Origin: Acanthosepion pharaonis
Taxonomy: Eukaryota > Mollusca > Cephalopoda > Sepiida > Sepiidae
DNA length: 64,000 nt
Direction of reading: 5' to 3'
NCBI GenBank assembly: GCA_903632075.3
Contig: CAHIKZ030001780.1
Coordinates: forward strand, 1,280,501-1,344,500
Shown piece by piece: positions 53,288-64,000 of this stretch (position 1 is the stretch's first letter; every line of letters begins with the position of its first letter). Position numbers and translations under genes: made by a program. The notes beneath the pieces were generated by a model. The model ran no database searches. It was not told where the DNA came from and saw only the letters and a program-made list of their open reading frames with translations.

Positions 53288-53344
53288 ATTTCTATTTTAT
53301 GTTATCATGAAGGTCTGCTTAGATTTAGTTTAGTCAACAGGCAA

Positions 53345-53515
53345 AAATATGATGACTTTGTAATTTTCAATATTTTCTGACATCTTTGGTGCCATCAGGT
53401 CTGGAATTTAGTTTTGGGATAGCTATTTACAATAGCACTCTGGAAATGGATCTAGAAATATCCCAAGGACATTTTCTACCAATTTAGCTGTTTGCTTGTA
53501 GTTTATTTTAACAAG
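53345..53515 (+). repeat. 170-bp dispersed direct repeat, copy 1
   Basis: Matches 60838-61010 on the same strand: GACTTTGTAATTTTCAATAT, GACATCTTTGGT.CCATCAG and GACATTTTCTACCAATTTAG. Identity not established; possibly part of a larger TE. Confidence 0.85.
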
Positions 53516-53777
53516 AAAGCAGTTTTATGTTTTTGAAATTATATCATTAGCATGCAACAGATTTAACATATTTTGTGGCATAAAAGAAAAACTAGTAAGT
53601 CTAAGGGAGAGATTAATAAGTCCCAAGCTTAAGCCAAACACTGGCTTTTACCATGTAGGGTTCAAGGTTATTTGGGGATGAGTCTTACTTCATTAATTCT
53701 ATGGAATTTACTTGATGCTTTGCTGAAGCACATTGTTGTATAAGTCAGATGTATTTGTTTGAAATATTTTTTTTAAA

Positions 53778-55075
53778 ATCATTTCACTGTAAAGCAAGGC
53801 AATAAAGTCAGTAAGATGCAAGGGGTTTACTGAATGTTAGAGAATATAAAAAAAAACATTATTAAGGAGAGAGAACAACAAAGAACAGGAATTAAGAAAA
53901 CAGAAGATAATAATTGACATTGCATTTAAATTTTTGGAGATCAAACTTGACTGGGAAGTAAGAAGATGGAAGAAGTATGAGAAAAGAAACTGTAAGCATA
54001 GAACTTACGATTACATCTAGCTGCCATTTCAACTGCAAAATGATGGCACCTTAATGCCAATCTATTACTGCACTTAAATTCATAAAGTCTAGGTACCATC
54101 AAGAGAAATAATATTTATTTTGATAATACAAAAATTTGACACAAGGCCAAAAGGTGGATAAGAGGAAGGCTGGTTTTCAGTCAGTCTTATGTTAACCACT
54201 ATTACTGACCCAAACATACCAGAGTATTCCTTACATGAAAGCAACACATACTTGCTTATTATTCTTACTACAGCCACCATAATACCTCAAAGTCTCCATG
54301 TAGTCCTAACTAGTTTCCATATGTGCAATTTGTCTCTGTGGGGTGGAGAATAAAAAAAAAAACAACATTAAAAAAAAGGAAAGTTCATCAGTACAGTTAC
54401 CAAAAAAATATTTATAGAAAATACACAAGGATGCTACATTATGGAAGTGGGAAAGTGGCTGAAGCAAAGATACCAGGTCAGGACCAATAACATAGCAGAT
54501 TCTTCTTTGGATTTTATCAATAATTTCTAAATATATAACAGGAGAACCAGACCAGATTTAGGCAGCAATATTCAATGTATGGCTGAATGGTAGACATAGA
54601 TTTATAAGATAGATTCTGACAAGAAATATTGTCTAGCATAAAACTGTGAACCAACTCTACTACCAGCAAATCTAATAATTGATTCAATATAATCTTTCCA
54701 CTTCATGTCAGCAGTAAACATTAATCTGAGAAGGCAAAATAAGTTACTATCCAGGGAGGTTAGCATCAGGCATGCTGACGGAAATCAAAAAGATGATTAA
54801 AATAGATCAGTTTTGTTTTGGATTCATTAAAGGTAACAAGCCATTCCTTGCCCCAGTTAACAATAGATTGTATTTTTGAGATCACCTGTCTATCTGACAT
54901 TATCAACCTGATCAGACTTACTATTAAAATAGGAGTAGATAGATGTTAGCAGCATAGATATGGAGTTGAGAACTGATGATATCAGGAAGTTCATTGATGA
55001 AAATTAGGGCTCACATAGGTCCAAGGATAGAGCTCTGGAATACACCTGCATTAATGCAGTAAGATCTTGAAGCTG
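53778..55075 (-). pseudogene. LINE, CR1/Jockey-like family J2, copy 3 (RT to 3' end)
   Basis: The longest J2 copy. Minus-strand motifs in order: 'FQSSILGPM*ALIFINELPD' (family SILGP.LFL.FINDLPD), 'IISSQLHIYAANIYLLLF' (the YADDTTIY block; the catalytic YADD is YAAN-like here, so dead), 'NWGKEWLVTFNESKTKLIYF' (family WLV.FN..KTKLL.F), a 'TADMKWKDYI' segment, 'YIEYCC' (post-RT), 'FYAYSFFSHTSSIFF' (family SFFPRT..LWN) and 'LISKNLNAMS' (family LQKFK.NV). The 3' UTR is shared with 18585-18832. Stops and shifts throughout. Confidence 0.8.
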
Positions 55076-55079
55076 CTGT

Positions 55080-55735
55080 GTTGTTGAAGACAAGTAAGAT
55101 AAAAATTAATAACTTTTTTCCTTACTATTGCCTTAAAATAATCATATTGCATTTTAGTGGCTGTCTGTACAAATACTTTAAAAAAAGATTATTCAAAGAA
55201 TCACAATTGAAGTGGAATGAATTTACCTCAGATGAAATATTTAAATGTACAACTTTCAGAGAAATATAGACTTTATTCTTTTTCTGTTGTGGTTTTACAA
55301 CCTGCCGGCCATCAGAATTTATAAGACAAGTGATAAATGTTCAAATTGGTAAGTGAAAACTGTAATTTTTCCTAACGGTTGAAAGCCATTTACAGGCTGA
55401 ATTTAAGCCCGCTGGTTTATTTCTGGATATCTTTCCTCCATCTTCCTTAAGATAAACCTTGAAAACTGTTGATAAAGCTATTTATGGTTTCTTGTACAGG
55501 CACATAATTCTTTAAAGAGGTTAGTTTTCATCTGTAACCTCTGCAGTGCAAAATTCAGACAAATAATCAGCAAATTAGTCATTTTTGACTAACGCCAAAA
55601 GATATTTAACTTTTTTGTTGATTCAGCTTTTTATTCTGTATTTTTTCTCAAATAAGAATCAGCCATGTTTTTTCAGTTATTTCTTCATAGTTACGCACTG
55701 CATGATAAAATATTTATAGAGATAAATATTTGTAT
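55080..55735. other. Unassigned AT-rich sequence
   Basis: A 63-codon plus-strand frame (55078-55269) shows no family motif. No gene called. Confidence 0.4.
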
Positions 55736-55739
55736 GTTA

Positions 55740-56640
55740 TGGTCAGATAATTAAAGCAAGAGGTTGATGGTTCTAGATTTTGTCCAAGGTTAAAGATTGA
55801 AAGACCAAGATTTTGTCTAAGGGAAAAAATTGATGGTCCAAGGATTAAGATTGATGGTTTAAGAATTTGTTTGATGGTAAAGATTGATTTTCGAAGAATT
55901 TGTCCAAGGGGAAAGATTGATGAACTGATGTCTGTGGGTAAAGATAGGCAATTCAAATTTTGTCTAAGGATAAATGTTGATGGCTCAAAATTTTGTCAGA
56001 GTGTAAAGATTAATGGTTCAAGATTTCTCAAAAGGGTAAAAATGTGTAGACCAAGACTTTGTCCAAGGATTAAGATTGATGTTCAGAAGAACTTGTCCAA
56101 GGGTAAAGATTGGTAAACCATGATTTTGTTCAAGGATTAAGATTGATTTTTCAAGAATTTGTCTGAGTGTAAAGAATTTGTCCAACAATTAAAATTGATA
56201 GTTCAAGAATTTGTCTGAGAGTAAAGCCAATTGTTTGTCCAATTGTTAAGATTGATGGTACAAGAAGAATTTGTTTTAAAGTAAAGATTGCTGAGCCAAG
56301 ACTTTCTCCAAGCATGGTGAGATTGATGGTACAAGAATTTGTCTGAGTGTAAAGATTGATAAGCCAAGTGTTTGCCCAAGGGTTAAGATTGATGGTACAG
56401 AAATAATTTGTCCTAAAGTAAAGATAGGTAAGACAAGACTTTGTCCAAAGATTAGATTGATAGTTCAAGGATTTGTCTGAATGTAAAGATCGGTGAGCCA
56501 AATCTTTGCCCAAGAATTAAAATTGATGGTACAAGAATTTGTCTTTGGGTAAAGTTTAAGCCAAGGCTTTGTCCAAGGATTAAAATTGATGGTTCAAGAA
56601 TTTATTTGATGGTAAAGATCCAAGCATAAAAAATAAAACA
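55740..56640. repeat. 33-bp-based minisatellite
   Basis: About 25-27 imperfect units built around AAGATTGATGGTTCAAGAA and TTTGTCCAAGG. Unit length 30-36 bp, commonly near 33. The 11-codon period leaves partial open frames on both strands (minus: repeats like 'LRQILELSILIVGQ'). Divergence between units is high, so the array is old. Confidence 0.9.
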
Positions 56641-56644
56641 AGAA

Positions 56645-57505
56645 AAAAAGGTTTTTATATGTTTTGTAATTGTGTCTGCATTCATCAGCTGAATTCCTCC
56701 ATTTTTCCTTCTCCTAGATTGATTATTATTTATTATACTTTAAAATGTTCAGAAAAACATAATTATTAAACAATATTCTGCTTCATACAAAAAAAAGAAG
56801 GAATTTTGAATACATATCTTTCTAACTCTTTTTTATGCACTCATTCAAAGTAAAGTAAATGTAAAAATACAAAAACTGAATTATAATTGTTCAGATGGTG
56901 ATGTTCTGTTATTAACTGATACCTGATTGTTGACTGTAAATGTATTACTTTAAAATAGACAATGCTTTTTTATGGATCATGCCAGCTTATAATAAATTGA
57001 ACAAATGAAAGATGGTATAAACTATACTATATGCAAGTGTCCTATTGCCTTGTGTGTATTTGTGGACAGAGAGACGTAGTAAGGTTTATGTGTGCTCATT
57101 TAAGAAGCATTTAAACCTTGACCACCAGCTACACAATAATTGCATATTCTTGCTGTGAAATGTGTATAATCATTTTGCCCCAAAGAAATGCTACATAAAG
57201 CAATGAGTAAGAAGATCAACTGTGTTGAGTCAAATCAGAATAGTAATTTATGCATACGCAATGACCTTCTTTCACAACAGACTCTGTGGATTATGTGGCC
57301 AATTCATTGCTTCATCAGTGAACAGATATTTCTTTGTTTTAGTTGATGTGCTATTATTTTTATTCTTGACTAAAGTGAAAATTAATTGATAATGTGTTTA
57401 TATGCAATATTTCATATTGTTTTGCTCTGAGACTGTGACAACAATGTTGTCTGTCTGGGAAGAAACCTTCATAGAATAGATCCCTTGAAAGCAAAAAGAA
57501 AGAAC
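56645..57505. other. Unassigned AT-rich sequence
   Basis: No gene recognised. Confidence 0.4.
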
Positions 57506-57514
57506 AAAAAAAAA

Positions 57515-57720
57515 GAAGAAAAATGCATGGTTGTCAGCAAAAGAGGCAGCCAAAGTTATGAAGTACATATTGGGGATACCAAAATCAAGCAGATACAGAA
57601 ATTTAATTATCTCATAGTTAATGATAAATGAAAGAAAGTATGACACAGAAATATGAAGGAATAGCAAAATATATCTTCCAGAAACTAAGTAAAATATTAG
57701 CTGATAAAAAATGTTCTTAG
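57515..57720 (+). pseudogene. LINE RT fragment (RTE-like), copy 3
   Basis: 'MHGCQQKRQPK' is the shifted form of 'KCMVVSKR.SQ', followed by an IGD..IKQIQKFNYL-type segment and 'KLSKILADKKCS'. It parallels 51700-51930. Confidence 0.7.
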
Positions 57721-57739
57721 AAACAACGAATAGAGTGCT

Positions 57740-58090
57740 GAACAGTAAGAGACAGCAAGAAGAAAGGACTATTAACTGTAAGAGAATAAAATGCATGGTC
57801 GTCTGCAAAAGTGACAACCTGATGTATACTCTACATATCGGGGATGTCAAAATCAAGAAAGTATAGAAATTTAACTATCTGGGTAGTGTAGTAAGAGACT
57901 AAGGAAAATATGACACAGAAATCAGAATAGGAATAGTGAAAGATGTCTTTGAGAAATTCAGTAAAGGATTAACACACAGGAAAATATTGAAGATTAATTT
58001 TGAATGTGTTTATGTCCAATATTTCATATCTGTTTGCTGTGAGACTGTGACAACAAAATCATCTGTCTGGGAGGACATCATAAAAGAATA
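57740..58090 (+). pseudogene. LINE RT fragment (RTE-like), copy 4
   Basis: The most readable copy: 'LTVREN'/'TINCKRIKCMVVCKSDN', then 'LHIGDVKIKKV*KFNYLGSV' and 'KYDTEIRIGIVKDVFEKFSK'. The pattern fits the RT thumb region (CKKTK.MV...IGDV.I..V.KF.YLGS..T.DG). Ends in a SVWED-like tail. Confidence 0.75.
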
Positions 58091-58189
58091 GAACTTGTGA
58101 AATATTTCTAATTCTGATTGTCAAATATTAAAAAGGAATTCATTCAAATACATTCATAAAAGACAATAACACTATACTACTTAGCACCT

Positions 58190-58585
58190 GTCCCTTTTGG
58201 AAGGCTTCGAGTCTATTACAGTGGCTACCTAATCCGTCTAATAGATGCCCACTCAGTGATTTATGCTGCAACTATGCTGAGCAGACTTTAGTTACAGCTT
58301 CTTGGAAATAGCACATAATCTGGCAAAACAGAGCCAATACACTCAAACCTTCAGTCACAATGACTTGTGACTTCTAACATAACCATCAACAGATTCCAAA
58401 CAGTTTTATCTACCCTATTCCACTTATAATAGGTTTCAAGCACTTCCCAATGATGCCTGGAATCATCTCCCAAGGACAATATTATCAAGATGTTTCCTTG
58501 AAAAATCAACTGTAGTGGGATCGAGATTAAGGTCTCATGGGAGGAAAGCTTACATCCTAACCACAAAGCCAAGCTGCTTCTTCTT
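58190..58585 (-). mobile_element. tRNA-derived SINE, family S2, copy 2 (with head)
   Basis: Minus-strand head at 58585-58500: A-box-like 'GGCTTTGTGGTTAGGATG' and B-box-like 'TTAATCTCGATCCCA', about 40 bp apart as in a tRNA. The body CACAAGTCATTGTGAC, GCCAGATTATG and CATAGTTGCAGCATAAATCA is shared with 22553-22705. Confidence 0.75.
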
Positions 58586-58664
58586 CTATATGTTGTGCCT
58601 TTCTATTGTAACTCTTAGACAATTTCATTAGGTAGGTTGCTTGCTGTTTCCCCACATGTTCTTC

Positions 58665-60700
58665 TTGCCTTCAATATTTCCTGTGAGTGTCAAATTTTTC
58701 AAGCCTTCTTTCTTCAGTGTGTCCCAGAAAGTTTTAACCATCTCATTCTGATTCTAAGTATAAGTGTCCTTTTTCCTTCACCTTGTTGCTTTTTATGCTT
58801 TGTTCTATCCTTTTTTGGTTTGATTATGTGAGTGTCAAATTTTTCAAGCCTTCTTTCTTCAGTGTGTCCCAGAAAGTTTTAACCATCTCATTCTGATTCT
58901 AAGTATAAGTGTCCTTTTTTTTTCTTTCTATTTTGCTTTTATGCTTTGTTCTATCCTTTTTTTGGTTTGATTATGTCCTGTGAGTGTCAAATTTTCAAGC
59001 CTTCTTTCTTCAGTGTGTCCCTTTTAACCATCTCATTCTGATTCTAAGTATAAGTGTCCTTTTTCTTTCTATTTTCATTGTTTACCTTGTTGCTTTTATG
59101 CTTTGTTCTATCCTTTTTTGGTTTGATTAAATTTTTCAAGCCTTCTTTCTTCAGTGTGTCCCAGAAAGTTTTAACCATCTCATTCTGATTCTAAGTATAA
59201 GTGTCCTTTTTTTCTTTCTATTTTCATTACATTTTTCAAGCCTTCTTTCTTCAGTGTGTCCCAGAAGTTTTAACCATCTCATTTGTTGTCCTTTTTCTTT
59301 CTATTTTATTGCTTTGTTCTATCCTATCCTTTTTTGGTTTGATTATGTCCTGTGAGTGTCAAATTTTTCAAGCCTTCTTTCTTCAGTGTGTCCCAGAAAG
59401 TTTTAACCATCTCATTCTGATTCTAAGTATAAGTGTCCTTTTTCTTTCTATTTTCATTACAACTACCTTGTTGCTTTTTATGCTTTGTTCTATCCTTTTT
59501 GGTTTGATTATGTCCTGTGAGTGTCAAATTTTTCAAGCCTTCTTTCTTCAGTGTGTCCCAGAAAGTTTTAACCATCTCATTCTGATTCTAAGTATAAGTG
59601 TCCTTTTTCTTTCTATTTTCATTACAACTACCTTGTTGCTTTTATGCTTTGTTCTATCCTTTTTTGGTTTGATTATGTCCTGTGAGTGTCAAATTTTTCA
59701 AGCCTTCTTTCTTCAGTGTGTCCCAGAAAGTTTTAACCATCTCATTCTGATTCTAAGTATAAGTGTCCTTTTTCTTTCTATTTTCATTACAACTACCTTG
59801 TTGCTTTTATGCTTTGTTCTATCCTTTTTGGTTTGATTATGTCCTGTGAGTGTCAAATTTTCAAGCCTTCTTTTTTCAAGAAAGTTTTAACCATCTCATT
59901 CTGATTCTAAGTATAAGTGTCCTTTTTCTTTCTATTTTCATTACAACTACCTTTGCTTTGTTCTATCCTTTTTGGTTTGATTAAGTGTTAAATTTTTCAA
60001 GCCTTCTTTCTTCAGTGTGTCCCAGAAAGTTTTAACCATCTCATTCTGATTCTAAGTATAAGTGTCCTTTTCTTTCTATTTTCATTACAACTACCTTGTT
60101 GCTTTTATGCTTTGTTCTATCCTTTTTGGTTTGATTATGTCCTGTGAGTGTCAAATTTTTCAAGCCTTCTTTCTTCAGTGTGTCCCAGAAAGTTTTAACC
60201 ATCTCATTCTGATTCTAAGTATAAGTGTCCTTTTTTCTTTCTATTTTCATTACAACTACCTTGTTGCTTTTATGCTTTGTTCTATCCTTTTTTGGTTTGA
60301 TTATGTCCTGTGAGTGTCAAATTTTTCAAGCCTTCTTTCTTCAGTGTGTCCCAGAAAGTTTTAACCATCTCATTCTGATTCTAAGTATAAGTGTCCTTTT
60401 TCTTTCTATTTTCATTACAACTACCTTGTTGCTTTTATGCTTTGTTCTATCCTTTTTTGGTTTGATTATGTCCTGTGAGTGTCAAATTTTTCAAGCCTTC
60501 TTTCTTCAGTGTGTCCCAGAAAGTTTTAACCATCTCATTCTGATTCTAAGTATAAGTGTCCTTTTTCTTTCTATTTTCATTACAACTACCTTGTTGCTTT
60601 TATGCTTTGTTCTATCCTTTTTTTGGTTTGATTATGTCCTGTGAGTGTCAAATTTTTCAAGCCTTCTTTCTTCAGTGTGTCCCAGAAATTTCAACTATTT
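58665..60700 (+). repeat. 165-bp tandem satellite, about 13 copies
   Basis: Unit starts (GATTATGT) occur near 58822, 58969, 59125, 59341, 59506, 59671, 59835, 59979, 60133, 60299, 60464 and 60630. Complete units are 164-166 bp and shorter ones have internal deletions. Landmarks: TCAAGCCTTCTTTCTTCAGT, AACCATCTCATTCTGATTCT and TATGCTTTGTTCTATCC. Copies in the right half are nearly identical. Because 165 is divisible by three, one plus-strand frame stays open over several units (59201-59836; 60225-60644), giving a 55-residue repeat with a hydrophobic stretch. No start or splice context supports a real protein. Confidence 0.97.
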
Positions 60701-60837
60701 GTGATTCTTTGTTTTAGCAACATTTTATTTTTAATTCCTGTCCTGCCACTTTAAATTACTTACATCAATATATACAGACTCACCCGGTATATTGGTGTTT
60801 GATTGACTTTGAAAGTCTGAGTAGATAATCTCTAATC

Positions 60838-61010
60838 TCTGGTGACTTTGTAATTTTCAATATTCTTTGACATCTTTGGTACCATCAGGTGTGGAATTTA
60901 GTTTAGCAGCAGCTATTTAAGTTTGCGTTCTGGAAATGACTCTCGAAATATCTCAAAGACATTTTCTACCAATTTAGTTTTTGCCTATAGTTTATTTCAT
61001 CAAAGAAAAA
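60838..61010 (+). repeat. 170-bp dispersed direct repeat, copy 2
   Basis: Partner of 53345-53515; begins about 140 bp after the end of the satellite. Confidence 0.85.
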
Positions 61011-61014
61011 GTAG

Positions 61015-62335
61015 TTTAGTAATTCAGAATTTAGTCCATGAGTAGAATAAAAAAAAGACATAAAAATTTACAAATCTGTTTGCAATGACTTTTATCAAAT
61101 ATTTCTATAAAAACAAGAATCTGCAAACACCTATGTGAATTCACAAATGGCACACTCAAGCATACAGATACATGTACAACCAATATTTGCCTATTCCCAA
61201 ACAATGTAAAGAGACTCAAATACAAATCACCAATACTTAGCAACAAACAATTCAATGCTTAGAGATTCAAATATAAACAACTGATATTTATTGTAGGTTT
61301 TTTTCCTGGTTGCATGTATGTGCGAGCAGAATGAACAAAACCAAGACTTGAAATAACTATTTAAAATCTTTTATTTGTGGTTGAAAGAGAGAGTGCAAAA
61401 TAAAGGCATTTTGCACAGGAAAAAAAGAGTTCTTCCCTAGAGTAGATGTTTCAAAGAGAGAGACTTCTCCATTTTTTCCCATGTGGAATGAGAAATCTCG
61501 GATGAAACTGCTAGGTCTGGTATGTGTCTTCTGCAGCAAGTGTTGCATGTAGTCCTTCGAGGTTGCAAATTACTACTACTGCTGAATCAAGCAAAGAAGC
61601 CCTAACATGCCACAATAGGCAACAAGTGAGATTATCCCAAATCTATTTTAATACTTATAGGCTCATATATAAACAATCAATATTCACCTAGCACCAAACT
61701 AATTAAATGTTCATAGACTCAGATATAAATGACCAATATATATCTATCCCTGAATTAGGTAAAAGTTTATAGACTTCACTTTAAACCATGCTTATATAGT
61801 CATTTCTAATCCATATAAATGTTTATAGACATCAATATAAACAATCAATACTTACCTACCCCTGAATCAAGTAAATGCTTATAGATTCAAATATAAGCAA
61901 CCAACATTCACCTATCTCCAAAGAAAATGCTTATAAACTCAAATATCAACAATTAATATTTACCTATTCCCGTATCAAGTAAATGCTGATAGATTAAAAT
62001 ATAATTTTAAAAAAAAGGCTAATTTTGACATTTAATGACCAATGAAGCATTGATATGTTAGAAATTCAACCATGCCCAACCTATTAATTTGCCATATTAA
62101 TCAACAGAATCCCTTTTGTGTATCAATCATGTTACTCAGTAATTGTTAACCTTTAACCTCTTGCATGCCTTCATTCTCCCCAATTGTCTACTCAAATTTT
62201 CTTTCATTTTAGCTTATTCTTTTCTTCTTTTTTTCTTCTGATTGCTTTTTCATTTTCTTTCTTTTTGTCTTCATTTGTTTTCATATTTATAGAATTATAC
62301 ACACTGAGACCAGTCCATGTAAATCAAGCATTTAG
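61015..62335. other. Degenerate repeat-like sequence, no gene
   Basis: From 61180 to 62000 a motif resembling 'AATGCTTATAGATTCAAATATAA' plus CAATATTCACCTA recurs about ten times at irregular 60-90 bp spacing. This is probably an old minisatellite with strong decay. No gene recognised. Confidence 0.6.
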
Positions 62336-62344
62336 GCACCTGAT

Positions 62345-62700
62345 AGGGTGAAAACTCAAATCATATTCTTAAATAGCCTTGTCAGATTGAGACTTTTATA
62401 TAGATGTCATGTATCGTGTCAAATCTGTCCAAATATATCTAAACTGTCAGTTGTATACAACTACTTCCCTAGATCAATGGTGAAAAAAAGTTTGAGTGCA
62501 TGGAACTTGAGGGCCTTGCCAAAGATCATCTGCCGTTGGACATTGTGAACTGGTGCTGTTTTCCTGAAAACTCATTTTAAGAGAAAGATTTTATGAATAT
62601 CAACTGAAAGCAGTACTGGCTACTTGGTCAATGAATGCCAAATGTTTCTTTGTAAGGAAATGGCTAATATTACCATTACTGTAAAGCTTTAAAAATATGA
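62345..62700 (+). pseudogene. LINE C-terminal remnant (RTE-like family, copy 2)
   Basis: 'TQIIFLNSLVRLRLLYRCHV' matches 'SQVIFLNSLVRSRLSYRCHS' of the copy at 4200-4790, followed by 'SMVKKSLSAWNLRALPK'. The end (62560-62695) matches 4640-4780 at the nucleotide level (AAAGATTTTAT, AAATGTTTC, GGCTAATATTACCATTAC). Confidence 0.75.
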
Positions 62701-62799
62701 CTATCATAATGTTAAATAAACATACAAAGTATACATATAGCTTCTATTCATTTCCATATAAGTGACAACAGATACTGGGAACACACTTTCAGCTTCAAA

Positions 62800-63308
62800 A
62801 CACTATTTAGTGCTTGAGTCGCGCAATCTTTGACAACTTTGACAGAATTCAAAAGCATCTATACAGCCTTGTGAATGATGGATTATTTCCCACCCTACAC
62901 TACAGCCCCTTCACCCTAGATGAAAGATTGCTAGCCTCTCACTGCACTATTGCTATTTCCATGGCAAATAAGTTACATTCCTTCATTCCACCAGTTCAAA
63001 TCTTTATATACTAAGCCTAGTGCTATGTATACAGTTTCAAACCCCATTCATTCCCTTTGTATTCCATTGATAAGTAGGAAATTCCACACCAACAGCTTTA
63101 TCCTCATAACTGTTGCTTTATGTAACAGACTCCTGAGAGAATGCTTCCTCTGATCACTACCCTCTTAACCTCTTCAAGTCTTCTCTAACTCACATATCCT
63201 CATAATATGTGCTCTTTACTTACTTCTCTTGTAACAACCTCATTCAGGAACACTCTATTTTGAGTGCCTCTTAAGCCTTGTATTAGATGAAACATTGTAT
63301 AAAAAAAA
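62800..63308 (+). pseudogene. LINE 3' end, family J1, copy k
   Basis: 'SRAIFDNFDRIQKHLYSLVN' (family LD.VQKR...L), 'SPFTLDERLLASHCTIA' (family PL.HRR.VASLSL) and 'LHSFIPPVQ', then a shifted 'ISRKFHTNSFILITVALCN' (family R.KFH.NSFFPRT..LWN). Ends with the family tail TTGAGTGCCTCTTAAGCCTT and an A run. Confidence 0.8.
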
Positions 63309-63559
63309 TGGACAAACTTGGACCTTTATGCCCCAAAAACAAAATGGAATGTCAAAAGGACGGTTTTTCCTTTGACACCACTATTATTTTAACTACCTTC
63401 ACTCCTCAGCAATATTTATTGTTTTAAAAAGCAATGGCTAGAATTGAAAGAAAACCTAAACATATCATAAAAGATACACTCTTTTTTGTTCTTGAGAATT
63501 TACAACAAAAATATTAAACACTAATTATTTATTAGATACAATTTTATCTCTCTTCCTCC

Positions 63560-63562
63560 CTC

Positions 63563-63611
<49 letters not shown>
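63560..63611. repeat. (CT)n-(TA)n microsatellite
   Basis: CT tract at 63561-63582 followed by TA to 63611. Confidence 0.97.
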
Positions 63612-63615
<4 letters not shown>

Positions 63616-63797
63616 AGTGGATACTGAAGTTAACAATGAGTGGCAACAATTTGTTTCATGCTTGAATGCAATCTTCAGGCCAATAAATTGCTGTTAATCT
63701 CAGTGTCCAATCTGATATTTACACATGTTCTATCTTGGGTACTGAGCACATTTACACATAAATATAGCATAGCTTAAAACAATATTTTATCAGATAT
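63612..63797. mobile_element. TA-linked foldback repeat, copy 5
   Basis: GTGGATACTGAAGTTAACAA, TTTGTTTCATGCTTGAATGC, TCAGTGTCCA and AGCTTAAAACAATATTTTAT match the family at 23563-23803. It starts right at a (TA)n tract. Confidence 0.75.
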
Positions 63798-63812
63798 TCA
63801 TCTAGATCCTTT

Positions 63813-64000
63813 CGTACTAATGTGGGTGTCCCCCTCCATGGCGCCATCTTTGGTCCTACTTTGTTTTTAATTTTCATTAATGACATTCCCAACAACACCA
63901 GCTCTCAACTTAGTCCCTACATAGATGACACCACCATTTACTCCTGTCTCCCCTACAATTTCTGGATGGTCTTGCAATTTCTGGAATCCCCTGAGAATTT
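63813..64000 (+). pseudogene. LINE reverse transcriptase fragment, runs off the window
   Basis: One open frame: 'RTNVGVPLHGAIFGPTLFLI' then 'FINDIPNNTSSQLSPYIDDT', then TIYSCL. This is the VPQGS.LGP.LF..FIND block and the catalytic Y-x-D-D block of CR1/Jockey-like RTs. Here GVPLHGAI replaces GVPQGSVL and YIDD replaces YADD; both Asp residues are kept. The rest of the domain lies beyond the right edge. Confidence 0.8.

Noticed and set aside
57398..57856. 152-codon minus-strand hydrophobic frame
   Set aside because: It is antisense to two plus-strand RTE-like LINE fragments, whose motifs explain the sequence.
1..64000. Bacterial operons, CRISPR arrays or prophage
   Set aside because: Composition, microsatellites, SINEs and LINEs show eukaryotic DNA. 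No prokaryotic gene, ribosome-binding site pattern or repeat-spacer array was seen.

Overview
This window is eukaryotic, very probably from a coleoid cephalopod such as an octopus. It is strongly AT-rich and full of long (TA)n tracts and other microsatellites. It carries tRNA-derived SINE-like repeats, 5S rRNA-derived repeats and decayed pieces of several LINE, Penelope-like, Tc1/mariner, hAT and piggyBac families. The host assignment rests on the combination of repeat families I recognise and is an inference. I see no complete protein-coding gene. Nearly every open frame is low-complexity sequence or a fragment of a transposon protein.

Layout. 0.5-3.2 kb: a 5S-derived array, a mariner-type transposase remnant and a minus-strand Penelope-like reverse transcriptase (RT) remnant. 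4-8.1 kb: plus-strand LINE 3' ends and a foldback element. 9-12.2 kb: several foldback elements set among (TA)n tracts, one of them holding a near-canonical hammerhead ribozyme. 12.6-18 kb: minus-strand LINE ends, including one long C-terminal frame with a C2H2 zinc finger, and an internally deleted mariner. 18.5-31.5 kb: LINE and SINE fragments, a second 5S array, the C-terminal (GIY-YIG-type) part of a Penelope-like element, a piggyBac-type MITE, other MITEs and a 410 bp repeat present twice. 32.6-36 kb: the least repetitive part, visibly richer in CpG, with a TATA box, a consensus splice donor and a 63 bp palindrome. This is the best candidate for host regulatory DNA or a first exon. 36.6-40.5 kb: a minus-strand mosaic of a LINE family with (AAT)n tails. 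42.2-46.3 kb: a Tc1 element with long inverted flanks and nested MITEs. 49.4-49.9 kb: a minus-strand 11-residue coding-type repeat behind a good splice acceptor, the best candidate for a host exon. 51-58 kb: further LINE pieces and a 33 bp minisatellite. 58.6-60.7 kb: a 165 bp satellite whose period keeps one frame open. 62-64 kb: more LINE ends, and a reverse transcriptase fragment running off the right edge.

How the parts relate. The genes here are parasites and remnants. LINE ends are 5'-truncated, as expected from target-primed reverse transcription. Cut-and-paste elements are nested in each other. Foldback elements sit inside TA microsatellites. The most interesting items are the hammerhead motif and its relatives in other families, the candidate 11-residue-repeat exon, the CpG-rich promoter-like block, the LINE mosaic with an in-frame internal deletion, and the nested Tc1 locus.
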